DNA of 64,000 nt, from positions 1 through 64,000 of the forward strand of contig NZ_RFFL01000011.1 in the NCBI RefSeq assembly GCF_003696285.1, read 5' to 3'. The translations under genes were made by a program, and so were the position numbers. Of the stretch, positions 1 through 8,819 are shown piece by piece. Below the pieces are notes generated by a model that saw only the letters and a list, made by a program, of their open reading frames with translations, was not told where the DNA came from and made no database searches. Positions within the stretch are counted from its first letter, which is position 1; each line of letters starts with the position of its first letter. The DNA is from Stutzerimonas nitrititolerans. Its GTDB lineage: Bacteria; Pseudomonadota; Gammaproteobacteria; Pseudomonadales; Pseudomonadaceae.

Positions 1-228
1 TGTGTGATTCGTCCGCACATGGTCTCGCCTCGCTTCTCAATGAGCAGTTGACCATGATGGGGTGTGTCTTGTTGCTTCGGTGATTGGGGGCGCCCGGACA
101 GGCTGAGATAGAACAGGGAATCCTGTACCAATTTTTGTACCAATCAAGGGTGCGGAAGGGTGTTTAAGGTGTGAATTGGAGGGATCGAAAACCAGCGCAA
201 TGCCTCCTTCACACCCCATGGCACCCTG

Positions 229-254
229 ACTTACTATACCCGGCAGTATAAGTA
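229..254. promoter_or_regulatory. Imperfect dyad upstream of the RND efflux operon, possible operator
   Basis: ACTTA-TATA on the left mirrors TATA-AGT on the right around a GC-rich centre, about 35 bp before the GTG start of the efflux adaptor gene. The AT-rich dyad lies where a promoter or repressor site would be expected. A TetR-family gene flanks the operon at its far end, so it could be that repressor's site. This is inference; no clear -35/-10 pair was identified. The rest of 1-288 shows no gene. Confidence 0.3.
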
Positions 255-288
255 TTCCAACCCGCTCAGCGACAGAGAGAGTTTCGCC

Positions 289-1389
289 GTGCCCCGCCCA
301 GTTCTTCCCTTCGTTTGTGTGCTCGCGAGTGCGTTGTTGCTGACGGCCTGTGGCGACGATGTCGCCGTGGAGGTGCCTGCTCGCCCGGTGATGGTGATGC
401 AGCCGCAGCCGGCCGGCGAAACCCTGGAGAGCTACCCCGGCGCCGTGCACGCGCGCTACGAGCCGGAACTGGCGTTCCGCATCGGTGGCAAGGTGGTCGA
501 GCGGCTGGTCGAGGCCGGCGACCGGGTGAGCAAGGATCAACCCCTGGCCCGGCTCGATCCGCAGGACGTGCGCCTGCAGCTCGACGGCATGCGCGCCCAA
601 GTGGCGGCCGCCGAAGCCAACCTGCGGGTGGCCAAGGCCGAACATGACCGCTACAGGACGCTGCTTGGCCGGCAACTGGTCAGCCAGTCGCAGTTCGACA
701 GCGCCGACAATGCCTATCGCTCGGCGGCCGCCCGCCTGCAACAAGCGCGGGCCGAGTTCGAAGTCGCCAGCAACCAGGTCGACTACGCGGTGCTGCGCGC
801 CACGCGCGATGGTGTGGTGGTGCAGCGTCTGATCGAGGTCGGGCAGGTGGTGGCGGCGGGGCAGGTGGCCTTCGTCCTTGCCGCCGATGGCGAGCGGGAA
901 GTGGCGATCGACCTGCCGGAGCAGTCGCTGGAGCGCTACAAGGTCGGTCAGAGCGCTTCGGTCGAGCTCTGGTCGCAACCGGGGCGCCAGTATTCGGGCC
1001 ATATCCGCGAGCTTTCGCCGGCGGCCGATGCGCATTCGCGTACCTTCGCCGCACGTGTCGCCTTCAGCGACGAGGATGTAACGGCGGAACTCGGCCAGAG
1101 TGCTCGGGTGACGCTGCAAAGCGCCGGCGCGGCGGCGCTGGCCGTGCCGCTGTCGGCGCTCAGTGCCGAGCGGGGCGTGGCCTATGTCTGGCGGCTCAGG
1201 CCCGACTCCACCGTGGAGCGCGTCGAGGTGCGTACCGGCCCCTATGGCGAGCGGCTGGTGCCGGTGCTGGAAGGTCTGCGCGCCGATGACTGGGTGGTGA
1301 TGGCAGGCGTACAGATGCTTCAGCCGGATCAGCCGGTGCGTCCGGTCGATCGCGACAATCGCCCTGTCGTGCTGGCCGCCGAGGAGTAG
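289..1389 (+). CDS. RND efflux periplasmic adaptor (membrane fusion) lipoprotein
   Basis: A 366-aa HlyD/AcrA-type adaptor that would link the inner-membrane RND pump encoded next to it with an outer-membrane channel. The N-terminus is a lipoprotein signal with lipobox LTAC and Cys21 as the predicted lipidated residue. A barrel-sandwich half-motif, an alpha-helical hairpin rich in Ala/Arg/Gln at about residues 95-160, and beta-barrel segments follow in the usual order. The start is GTG at 289; it is chosen because it gives a complete signal peptide, although the ribosome site is weak. The stop is 4 bp before the RND gene, so they form an operon. No outer-membrane factor gene is in the window, so a channel encoded elsewhere must be shared. 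The substrate cannot be read from the sequence. Confidence 0.93.
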   Translation: MPRPVLPFVCVLASALLLTACGDDVAVEVPARPVMVMQPQPAGETLESYPGAVHARYEPELAFRIGGKVVERLVEAGDRVSKDQPLARLDPQDVRLQLDGMRAQVAAAEANLRVAKAEHDRYRTLLGRQLVSQSQFDSADNAYRSAAARLQQARAEFEVASNQVDYAVLRATRDGVVVQRLIEVGQVVAAGQVAFVLAADGEREVAIDLPEQSLERYKVGQSASVELWSQPGRQYSGHIRELSPAADAHSRTFAARVAFSDEDVTAELGQSARVTLQSAGAAALAVPLSALSAERGVAYVWRLRPDSTVERVEVRTGPYGERLVPVLEGLRADDWVVMAGVQMLQPDQPVRPVDRDNRPVVLAAEE

Positions 1390-1393
1390 CCCG

Positions 1394-4300
1394 ATGCGCT
1401 TCAATCTTTCCGCATGGGCGCTGGGCAACCGCCAGATCGTCGTGTTCCTCATGCTGCTGGTGGCGGTGCTCGGGGTGCTGTCCTACGGCAAGCTGGGGCA
1501 GAGCGAGGACCCGCCGTTCACCTTCAAGGCCATGGTTATCCAGACCAACTGGCCGGGCGCCAGCGCCGAGGAAGTATCCCGGCAGGTCACCGAGCGCATC
1601 GAGAAGAAGCTGATGGAGACCGGTGAATACGATCGCATCGTGTCCTTCTCCCGCCCCGGCGAATCCAACGTGACCTTCATGGCGCGCGATTCGATGCACT
1701 CCGAGGAGATTCCCGAGCTCTGGTACCAGATCCGCAAGAAGATCGGCGACATCCGGCACACCCTGCCGCCGACCGTGCAAGGCCCGTTCTTCAACGATGA
1801 GTTCGGCACCACCTTCGGCAATATCTATGCATTGACCGGCCAGGGGTTCGACTACGCGGTGCTCAAGGACTACGCCGACCGCATCCAGCTGCAACTGCAG
1901 CGGATCGGCAACGTCGGCAAGGTCGAGCTGCTCGGCTTGCAGGACGAGAAGATCTGGATCGAACTGTCCAACCTCAAGGCGGCCACGCTCGGCGTACCCC
2001 TGCAGGCCGTGCAGCAGGCGCTCGAGGCGCAGAATGCGGTGAGCGCATCGGGCTTCGTCGAGACCCCCAGCGACAGGGTGCAACTGCGCGTGACGGGTAA
2101 CTTCGAGACGGTCGAGCAGATCCGCGATTTTCCCATCCGGGTTGCGGGCCGTACCTTCCGCATCGGCGACGTTGCCGAGGTCTATCGTGGCTTCAACGAT
2201 CCGCCGGCGCCGCGCATGCGCTTCATGGGCGAGCCGGCCATCGGCCTGGCGGTGGCGATGAAGGATGGCGGCGACATCCTGATGCTCGGCGAATCGCTGG
2301 AAGGCGAGTTTGCCCGCCTGCAGGCCGAGCTGCCCGCCGGCATGCAGCTGCGCAAGGTGTCCGATCAACCGGCGGCGGTGAAGACCAGCGTCGGCGAATT
2401 CGTCCAGGTGCTGATCGAGGCCCTGGTGATCGTGCTGCTGGTGAGCTTCTTCTCGCTGGGCGTGCGCACCGGCCTGGTGGTGGCGTTCTCGATTCCGCTG
2501 GTGCTGGCGATGACCTTCGCCACGATGCACTACCTGAACATCGGCCTGCACAAGATTTCCCTCGGCGCCCTGGTGCTGGCGCTGGGATTGATGGTGGACG
2601 ACGCGATCATCGCGGTGGAGATGATGGCGATCAAGATGGAACAGGGCTACGACCGGCTCAAGGCCGCCAGCTTCGCCTGGACCAGCACGGCGTTCCCGAT
2701 GCTCACCGGCACACTGATCACCGCCGCCGGCTTCCTGCCCATCGCCACCGCTGCATCCAGTACCGGCGAGTACACCCGCTCGATCTTCCAGGTGGTGACC
2801 ATTTCGCTGATCGCCTCCTGGATCGCGGCGGTGATGTTCGTGCCGCTGCTGGGTGAGCGCCTGCTGCCGGATCTGGCCAAGCGCGCGGCGGCCAAGCACG
2901 GCGGCAGTGCCGATGGCCATGATCCCTACTCGACGCCGTTCTACCAGCGCGTGCGCCGCCTGGTGCAATGGTGCGTGCGGCATCGCAAGACGGTGATCGT
3001 GCTGACGCTGCTGGCCTTCGTCGCCTCGCTGGGCCTGTTCCGCCTGGTGCAGCAGCAATTCTTCCCGGTGTCCGGGCGCCTGGAACTGATGGTGGACCTG
3101 AAGCTGGCCGAGGGCGCCTCGCTCAAGGCCACCGAAGCCGAAGTGCTGCGCCTGGAAAAAATGCTCGCCGGGCGCGCCGGCGTCGACAACTACGTAGCCT
3201 ACGTGGGGACAGGCTCGCCGCGCTTCTACCTGCCGCTGGACCAGCAGCTGCCGGCCACCAGCTTCGCCCAGTTCGTGGTGCTGGCCGACAGCCTGGAGCA
3301 GCGCGAGGTGCTGCGCGGCTGGCTGGTCGAGGTACTGCGCGACGAGTTTCCCAACCTGCGCGGGCGTGTCAGCCGATTGGAGAATGGTCCGCCGGTGGGC
3401 TATCCGATCCAGTTCCGGGTCACCGGCGAGCACATCGACGTGGTTCGCGGGCTGGCGCGCCAGGTCGCCGCCAAGGTGCGCGAGAACCCGCACGTGGATA
3501 ACGTGCATCTGGATTGGCAGGAGCCGAGCAAGGTGGTCTGGCTGAATGTCGACCAGAACCGCGCGCGGGTCCTGGGGGTGAGTACCGCCGAGCTGTCGGC
3601 GTTCCTGCGGCGCACCTTCACTGGCGCCAGCGTCAGCCAGTTCCGCGAAGACAACGAGCTGATCGAGATCCTGCTGCGCGGCACCGAGCGTGAACGCCTC
3701 GAACTGTCAATGCTGCCGAGTCTGGCGATCCCCACCGAAGGCGGGCGCAGCGTGCCGCTGTCGCAAGTGGCGACGCTGGAATATGGCTTCGAAGAGGGTG
3801 TGATCTGGCACCGCAACCGTTTGCCGACCGTGACGGTGCGCGCCGATGTCAACGGCGAGCTGCAGCCGGCCACGCTGGTGACGCAGATCCAACCGACACT
3901 GGACGAGATACGTGACGCGCTGCCTGGCGGCTATCTGCTGGAAGTGGGCGGAACGGTAGAGGATTCCAGCCGCGGTCAGCGCTCGGTGATGGCCGGCATT
4001 CCGTTGTTCATCATCGTCGTGGTCGGTCTGCTGATGATCCAGCTCAAGAGCTTCTCGCGCTCGGCCATGGTGTTCCTCACCGCGCCGCTGGGGCTGATCG
4101 GCGTGACGCTGTTCCTGCTGGCGTTCAATCAGCCGTTCGGGTTCGTCGCCATGCTCGGCACCATCGCGCTGTCGGGCATGATCATGCGCAACTCGGTGAT
4201 TCTGGTGGACCAGATCGAGCAGGACATCGGCGCCGGCCATGACCGCTTCACCTCGATCATCGACGCGACCGTGCGGCGCTTCCGGCCCATCGTGCTCACC

Positions 4301-4474
4301 GCGTTGGCCGCGGTGCTGGCGATGATCCCGCTGTCGCGCAGCGTGTTCTTCGGACCGATGGCAGTGGCCATCATGGGCGGGTTGATCGTTGCCACGGCGC
4401 TGACGCTGCTGTTCCTGCCAGCGCTGTACGCGGCCTGGTTCCGCGTCGATGAGGACGAGGCGGCCAGCCGTTGA
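1394..4474 (+). CDS. RND-family multidrug efflux transporter (AcrB/TriC-like)
   Basis: A 1026-aa inner-membrane proton antiporter that captures substrates from the periplasm or membrane and passes them to the adaptor encoded just upstream. It has the RND layout: TM1 near residues 10-30, a large periplasmic loop, a block of TM segments from about 335 to 500, a second loop, and a final TM block from about 860. The proton-relay motif with paired Asp (LMVDDAIIAVE) lies near residue 400. Overall it looks closer to the TriC/YhiV-like branch (start MRFNLSAWAL) than to MexB, but subfamily assignment needs alignment. It follows the adaptor by 4 bp. The convergent TetR gene downstream may be its regulator. 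Confidence 0.94.
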   Translation: MRFNLSAWALGNRQIVVFLMLLVAVLGVLSYGKLGQSEDPPFTFKAMVIQTNWPGASAEEVSRQVTERIEKKLMETGEYDRIVSFSRPGESNVTFMARDSMHSEEIPELWYQIRKKIGDIRHTLPPTVQGPFFNDEFGTTFGNIYALTGQGFDYAVLKDYADRIQLQLQRIGNVGKVELLGLQDEKIWIELSNLKAATLGVPLQAVQQALEAQNAVSASGFVETPSDRVQLRVTGNFETVEQIRDFPIRVAGRTFRIGDVAEVYRGFNDPPAPRMRFMGEPAIGLAVAMKDGGDILMLGESLEGEFARLQAELPAGMQLRKVSDQPAAVKTSVGEFVQVLIEALVIVLLVSFFSLGVRTGLVVAFSIPLVLAMTFATMHYLNIGLHKISLGALVLALGLMVDDAIIAVEMMAIKMEQGYDRLKAASFAWTSTAFPMLTGTLITAAGFLPIATAASSTGEYTRSIFQVVTISLIASWIAAVMFVPLLGERLLPDLAKRAAAKHGGSADGHDPYSTPFYQRVRRLVQWCVRHRKTVIVLTLLAFVASLGLFRLVQQQFFPVSGRLELMVDLKLAEGASLKATEAEVLRLEKMLAGRAGVDNYVAYVGTGSPRFYLPLDQQLPATSFAQFVVLADSLEQREVLRGWLVEVLRDEFPNLRGRVSRLENGPPVGYPIQFRVTGEHIDVVRGLARQVAAKVRENPHVDNVHLDWQEPSKVVWLNVDQNRARVLGVSTAELSAFLRRTFTGASVSQFREDNELIEILLRGTERERLELSMLPSLAIPTEGGRSVPLSQVATLEYGFEEGVIWHRNRLPTVTVRADVNGELQPATLVTQIQPTLDEIRDALPGGYLLEVGGTVEDSSRGQRSVMAGIPLFIIVVVGLLMIQLKSFSRSAMVFLTAPLGLIGVTLFLLAFNQPFGFVAMLGTIALSGMIMRNSVILVDQIEQDIGAGHDRFTSIIDATVRRFRPIVLTALAAVLAMIPLSRSVFFGPMAVAIMGGLIVATALTLLFLPALYAAWFRVDEDEAASR

Positions 4475-4497
4475 CTGGCTGTCGGTGCGCCGTCGGC

Positions 4498-5058
4498 TCA
4501 GAGGCCTGCGGCGCTGAGCAGCACTTGCGCCGCTTCCTTGGCGTCTCGCGCCTGTTCACCGGGGCCTTCGATGTGAGCCATGCTGAGCGCGCCTTCGAGC
4601 AGGTATTGCAGCTGGCGTGCGAGTTGCTGCGGGTGGGGCGCAGCCAGCTGTTCCAGTAGGTCGCGCAGGTAGGTTTGCAGCTCCGCCTTGTAGGCGCACG
4701 AGCGGCGATGGATGGGGTGTTCCCGGTCCTGATACTCCGCCGCGGCGTTGACGAACAGGCAGCCACAGAACTGATCAGTGCTGTGGATCATGTTATGCAG
4801 GCCGTCGAACACGGCCAGCAGCGCCTCGCGCGGTGGGAGCCTGCTGGCGCGCTCCCGTAGCCGCTCGATCATGGTCCGATGGCGTGTTTCCAGCACCGCA
4901 AGAATCAGGTCTTCCTTGGATTTGAAGTGCTTGTACAACGTCATCTTGGCCACGCCGGACTCCGCCAGGATGCGGTCGATCCCCGTGGCGTGGTAACCCT
5001 CGCGATAGAAAAGCTCTTGCGCCTTTTCGATTAGCTGGTCGCGCTTGTTCAATGCCAT
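4498..5058 (-). CDS. TetR/AcrR-family transcriptional repressor
   Basis: A 186-aa regulator with the TetR N-terminal helix-turn-helix at about residues 10-55, including the family-typical stretch GVAKMTLYKHFKSKEDL. The C-terminal ligand domain includes an FCGCLF segment with two Cys at about residue 97. It starts at ATG 5058 after a strong GAGGAGG ribosome site. It is convergent with the RND operon and divergent from the metallo-hydrolase-like gene. The 146-bp divergent gap contains a perfect AGACAG-GT-CTGTCT operator inside a promoter. By the usual TetR logic it represses the divergent gene and itself, and possibly the efflux operon. The inducer is unknown. Confidence 0.93.
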   Translation of the reverse strand: MALNKRDQLIEKAQELFYREGYHATGIDRILAESGVAKMTLYKHFKSKEDLILAVLETRHRTMIERLRERASRLPPREALLAVFDGLHNMIHSTDQFCGCLFVNAAAEYQDREHPIHRRSCAYKAELQTYLRDLLEQLAAPHPQQLARQLQYLLEGALSMAHIEGPGEQARDAKEAAQVLLSAAGL

Positions 5059-5135
5059 GAATGCCTCCTCTGGCTGGTCATTATGCGCAGCTGCCGAGCG
5101 TCCTCCAACCGATCATCTGCGTCGTCAGATCGTGC

Positions 5136-5165
5136 TTGAAGTGTACAGACAGGTCTGTCTATTAT
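5136..5165 (+). promoter_or_regulatory. Sigma70-like promoter with embedded palindromic TetR-type operator
   Basis: A -35 TTGAAG (5136-5141) and a -10 TATTAT (5160-5165) are 18 bp apart. The spacer carries the perfect inverted repeat AGACAG-GT-CTGTCT at 5147-5160, which runs into the -10. Such placement would let a bound repressor block RNA polymerase. The adjacent tetR gene starts 78 bp away on the other strand. Confidence 0.65.
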
Positions 5166-5204
5166 CTAGTCATCCAAGAACGAATCTCTAAGGAGTGGGA
5201 AACC

Positions 5205-6047
5205 ATGAACGTGGCGAAGCTCGTTACGCTGCTACTGCTCAGCCTGGCCACAAGCGCGATGGCAGATGACGAACTGCGCTTCAGCTTGGTCAAGACGGCA
5301 CAATCTGACGGGCCCGGCGACTATTCCTGGCGTAACGGTAGCTGGGAGCAGCCTGAACCGGTGCACCACCTGGCACTACTGATCGAGTATCAGGGCTCTC
5401 GATTGCTTTTCGGCACCGGGCTGGGACGGCAGATAAACGCGCAGCTCGACGCCGAACTGCCGTGGCGGGCAAAGCGTTACAGCCTGGTGGTGCCGGTGCG
5501 CGATCAACTGGAGCGCGATGGATTGAAAATAGACCGCATCCTGCTTGCCAATGCCCGGTGGGATCATGCCTCCGGCTTGGCGGACTTTCCCGATGTGCCG
5601 GTACTGGCCAGCGCCAAGGCGATCGACTACAGCCAAGCCGCAACGCCGCCGGCTGTCCTGCCCAGTCAGTTTGCTCATTCCGTACGCTGGCAGCCGCTGC
5701 AATTCGACGCCAGGCCAGTCGGTGAATTCAGCCAGAGCCTTGACCTCTTCGGGGATGGCCGCGTGGTTCTGGTGCCTCTGCCCAGGGCAGGTGCGCTCGG
5801 TCTATTCCTGACGCTGTCCGACGGTGTCCGCTTCTTTTTCAGGGGTGACACACTTGGCGAGCCCGAGAAACTGAAGATACAACCTGGCGGCCTCCAGAGT
5901 TGGCGAGAGGTGGCGGGCTCGGGATTCTATCCCGGCTGGGTGCAAGCCTATGCGAGCCACTCCGAGTCGAAGTCCAACCCGCAGCCAGACCTTGCGCAGG
6001 GAAATGACAGGTGTTTTCCGGTTTCGGCAATGACCGGGGCGCCTTAG
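5205..6047 (+). CDS. Secreted metallo-beta-lactamase-fold protein with degenerate metal site
   Basis: A 280-aa protein with a signal peptide (about residues 1-20, ending SAMA|DD). The start is ATG 5205, 9 bp after AAGGAG. The order of segments resembles AttM/GumP-type MBL-fold hydrolases: a GTGLG stretch in place of the usual DTG, a segment before WDHASGL, and a late RGDT motif. The canonical HxHxDH is altered to NARWDH, so two metal-binding His are missing while Asp and the last His remain. The late His of MBL enzymes is also not evident. It is therefore probably a non-catalytic or altered relative. It is divergent from tetR with an operator-bearing promoter, so it is likely induced when that repressor is released. 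Confidence 0.7.
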   Translation: MNVAKLVTLLLLSLATSAMADDELRFSLVKTAQSDGPGDYSWRNGSWEQPEPVHHLALLIEYQGSRLLFGTGLGRQINAQLDAELPWRAKRYSLVVPVRDQLERDGLKIDRILLANARWDHASGLADFPDVPVLASAKAIDYSQAATPPAVLPSQFAHSVRWQPLQFDARPVGEFSQSLDLFGDGRVVLVPLPRAGALGLFLTLSDGVRFFFRGDTLGEPEKLKIQPGGLQSWREVAGSGFYPGWVQAYASHSESKSNPQPDLAQGNDRCFPVSAMTGAP

Positions 6048-6092
6048 ACTGTCTGCCTTGGCTATGGCGAACCGGTTTAAGGATGAAATGAC

Positions 6093-6884
6093 ATGCTGCT
6101 GCCAATTTTCCAGATCGATGCCTTCACGACTGAACGTTTCAAGGGCAACCCGGCCGCCGTGGTGCCGCTGGAGCGGTGGCTGGACGATGCGCGGATGCAG
6201 GCCATCGCCGCGGAGAACAATCTTTCGGAAACCGCCTTCTTCGTCCGTGAGCCCGATGGCGCCTTCCATATCCGCTGGTTTTCGCCGCTGACCGAGATCG
6301 ACTTCTGTGGTCACGCGACGCTGGCCAGCGCGTTCGTCATTCTTGAACAGCGAATTGCCGCGGCTCCGCTGACCTTCCGTGCCGCAGCGGTAGGGGATAT
6401 CGAGGTCACCCTGCGCGACGACGGGTTGCTGGAAATGAGCTTTCCCAACCGCGCGCCGGAAACGATCGCCGAGCCGCCGCAGGCGCTGCTGGAAGCACTC
6501 GATATCGTGCCCGAGGCGGTGCTGAGGAATCCGCAGGCCTGGTTCGTCGTCTACGCCAGCGAACAACAGGTACGCGCCGCAGCGCCCGATCTCGAGGCGC
6601 TGAAAGCGCTGGCGCCGCTGGATGTGGTGGTGACCGCGCCTGGCGATCGCCAGGATTTCGCCTCGCGCTACTTCTGGCCCGCCAATGGTGGCGACGAGGA
6701 TCCGGTCACCGGCTCCATCCATGCCGGTCTCGCACCCTATTGGGCCGCGCGCCTGGGCAAGTCTTCGCTCGTGGCGTTGCAGGCTTCGAAGCGCACTGGC
6801 CTGCTGTACTGCCGCGTCGAGGGTGAGCGTGTATTCGTCGCCGGCGCGGCGGTGAAGTACCTGCAGGGGCAGATCGAACTCTGA
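6093..6884 (+). CDS. PhzF-family epimerase/isomerase
   Basis: A 263-aa member of the PhzF/DAP-epimerase-like fold, two pseudo-symmetric domains with a general acid/base Glu. Family motifs are visible: GNPAAV at residues 18-23, NLSET with the catalytic-type Glu46, DFCGHAT at about 70-76, and a late DPVTGSIH loop in the second half. The length matches the family. It stands alone, 45 bp after the MBL-like gene and convergent with the FKBP gene, so there is no phenazine context. The substrate is unknown and it is not the phenazine-pathway enzyme on present evidence. Confidence 0.88.
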   Translation: MLLPIFQIDAFTTERFKGNPAAVVPLERWLDDARMQAIAAENNLSETAFFVREPDGAFHIRWFSPLTEIDFCGHATLASAFVILEQRIAAAPLTFRAAAVGDIEVTLRDDGLLEMSFPNRAPETIAEPPQALLEALDIVPEAVLRNPQAWFVVYASEQQVRAAAPDLEALKALAPLDVVVTAPGDRQDFASRYFWPANGGDEDPVTGSIHAGLAPYWAARLGKSSLVALQASKRTGLLYCRVEGERVFVAGAAVKYLQGQIEL

Positions 6885-6905
6885 AGAGCTCGCCGGCGCG
6901 GGAGA

Positions 6906-7247
6906 TCAATCGTCGCGGGTCAGGACTTCCAGCAGCTCGATCTCGAAGTGCAGATTCGAGTTCGGCTTGATGTGAGCCCCGACCTGCCGCTCGCCATAAG
7001 CCAGGTGTGCCGGCACGAACAGCCTGCGCTTGCCGCCGACCTTCATGCCCATCAGGCCCAGGTCCCAGCCCTTGATCACCCGGCCGGTGCCGATCACGCA
7101 TTGGAACGGCTTGCCGCGCTCGTAGGAGGAGTCGAAGACGGTGCCGTCTTCCAGGGTGCCACGGTACTGGGTGGTGATCAGCGCGCCCTTGACCACTTCC
7201 TTGCCCGCGCCGGGCTGGATGTCCTTGATCAGCAGTTCGTTACTCAT
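6906..7247 (-). CDS. FKBP-type peptidyl-prolyl cis-trans isomerase
   Basis: A 113-aa single-domain FKBP, without signal peptide, so cytoplasmic. Typical motifs are in order: YRGTLEDGTVFDSS at about 28-41, GRVIKGWDLGLMGMKVGG at about 55-72, and a C-terminal FEIELLEV. It would catalyse proline isomerisation in folding proteins. The ATG at 7247 matches the family length. It sits downstream of the MocR-type gene on the same strand with a gap of 74 bp. Confidence 0.92.
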   Translation of the reverse strand: MSNELLIKDIQPGAGKEVVKGALITTQYRGTLEDGTVFDSSYERGKPFQCVIGTGRVIKGWDLGLMGMKVGGKRRLFVPAHLAYGERQVGAHIKPNSNLHFEIELLEVLTRDD

Positions 7248-7321
7248 TCGTCGCCTCGAATCAGGGGGAAAGGAGGCGCTTTCTGGCAGGAAAGCGGTCG
7301 GTTGGCAAGGCCTGTGGCGCA

Positions 7322-8731
7322 TCAGAACGACTTCACCATCCTTCCCAGCAGCTCCATCGCTTTCTCGCTGCGCGCATCCCACGGATGGCCGTGATTCAGG
7401 CGTGCGCAGTTCCGGAAGCGTTGCGTGGCGGAGAAGATCGGACCCGGCGCCAGGCTGATGCCCTGGGCAAGGGCGAGTTGCAGCAGTTGCAGCGAATCCA
7501 CCTGCTCGGGGAATTCGAACCAGAGAAAGTAGCCTCCGCTGGGACGCGTCACCCGTGTGCTGGCCGGGAAGTGACGTGCGGCCGAAGCGAGCATGGCGCC
7601 CTGCTGCATTTCCAGCGCGTGGCGCAGCTTGCGCAGATGGCGGTCGTAACCGCCGTGCTGCAGGTAATCGGCGATGGCCGCCTGCGCGGGCACGGACGGG
7701 GATATGGTGGTCATCAGCTTGAGCCGGCTGATCTGCTCGGCGTAACGCCCGCCGGCCACCCAACCGATCCGGTAACCCGGCGCCAGGCTCTTGGAGAAGG
7801 AGCCGCAGTGCATCACCAGGCCGTCGCGGTCATGGCTCTTGATCGGTTTCGGCGGCTCGCGGGTGAAGTACAGCTCGGCATAGACATCATCCTCGATCAG
7901 CGGCACCTGGTGGCGCTGCAGCAGATCGTAGAGTTGCCGTTTCCTGGCTTCGCCCATGCTGGCGCCCAAAGGATTCTGCAGACTGCTCATGAACCAGCAG
8001 GCTTTGATCGGCAGGTTCGCGAGACTGTCGGCGAGCACGTCCAGGTCGATGCCGTGACGAGGATGCACCGGGATTTCCACCGCCTTGAGCTTGAGCCGTT
8101 CCAGTACCTGCAACGTCGCATAGAAGGCCGGTGCTTCGATGGCCACCAGATCGCCCGGCTCGGTCACTACCTGCAGGCAGAGGTTCAACGCCTCCATCGC
8201 ACCGCTGGTGATCACCAGTTCCTCCATGGGCGACATCACGCCGCTGACCATGTAGCGCAGGGCGATCTGCCGTCGCAGGTCGGGATTGCCGGCGGTCATC
8301 TCGGCGATCACCCCGCTGGCCGGCATGGCCCGGACGCTTTGGGCCATGGAGCGGGCCAGCCGCTGCATCGGGAAGAGCTCCGCGCTGGGAAAGGCCGAAC
8401 CGAAAGGCACGGTGTCCGGGTCGCGTAACGAGGCGAGCACGGAGAACACCAGCTCGCTGACGCCCACATCGGTGGTTGCCGCGAGACGGGCGCCGATGTC
8501 GGGTTCGTGCAACGGGCGCTGGGCATGCTCGCGGACGAAATAGCCCGAGCGCGCTCGCGCCTGGATCAGCCCGCGATCTTCCAGCAGGTAATAGGCCTGG
8601 AACACCGTGGACGGGCTGACGCCGTAGGTACGGCTGGCGTGGCGCACCGAAGGTATCCGCTCGCCGGGAGCCAGCACGCCGCTGCGGATCAGCTCGGCAA
8701 TTTCGTCGGCGAGTTTCTCGTAACGCTTCAT
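7322..8731 (-). CDS. MocR-type GntR/aminotransferase fusion transcriptional regulator
   Basis: A 469-aa protein with a GntR winged helix (residues 1-75, with IPSVRHASRTYGVSPSTVFQAY) fused to a fold-type I aminotransferase domain (about 100-465). The PLP-lysine region SFSKSLAPGYRIGWV is present. MocR/PdxR-class regulators use PLP and often an amino compound as effector. An in-frame extension to 8863 exists but would add a 44-residue tail unlike the family; ATG 8731, directly before MKRYEKLADEI, is chosen. It lies 88 bp downstream of ccoG on the same strand. Its target is not evident. Confidence 0.88.
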   Translation of the reverse strand: MKRYEKLADEIAELIRSGVLAPGERIPSVRHASRTYGVSPSTVFQAYYLLEDRGLIQARARSGYFVREHAQRPLHEPDIGARLAATTDVGVSELVFSVLASLRDPDTVPFGSAFPSAELFPMQRLARSMAQSVRAMPASGVIAEMTAGNPDLRRQIALRYMVSGVMSPMEELVITSGAMEALNLCLQVVTEPGDLVAIEAPAFYATLQVLERLKLKAVEIPVHPRHGIDLDVLADSLANLPIKACWFMSSLQNPLGASMGEARKRQLYDLLQRHQVPLIEDDVYAELYFTREPPKPIKSHDRDGLVMHCGSFSKSLAPGYRIGWVAGGRYAEQISRLKLMTTISPSVPAQAAIADYLQHGGYDRHLRKLRHALEMQQGAMLASAARHFPASTRVTRPSGGYFLWFEFPEQVDSLQLLQLALAQGISLAPGPIFSATQRFRNCARLNHGHPWDARSEKAMELLGRMVKSF

Positions 8732-8819
8732 CTGCGCAATTCCCGTGAAAATGCCGGGTGATCTTACCTCTGGGGTGTGTTGCTGTTCATCGCGAGCCCC
8801 GAATGAAACGGCAACAGTC

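Noticed and set aside
1196-3508. A 770-codon open frame on the - strand across the RND genes
   Set aside because: It is a His/Gln/Arg-rich antisense shadow of high-GC coding sequence and resembles no family; the + strand RND genes are certain.
5802-6722. A 306-codon - strand frame over the MBL-like and PhzF genes
   Set aside because: It spans two well-supported genes of the other strand and shows no domain.
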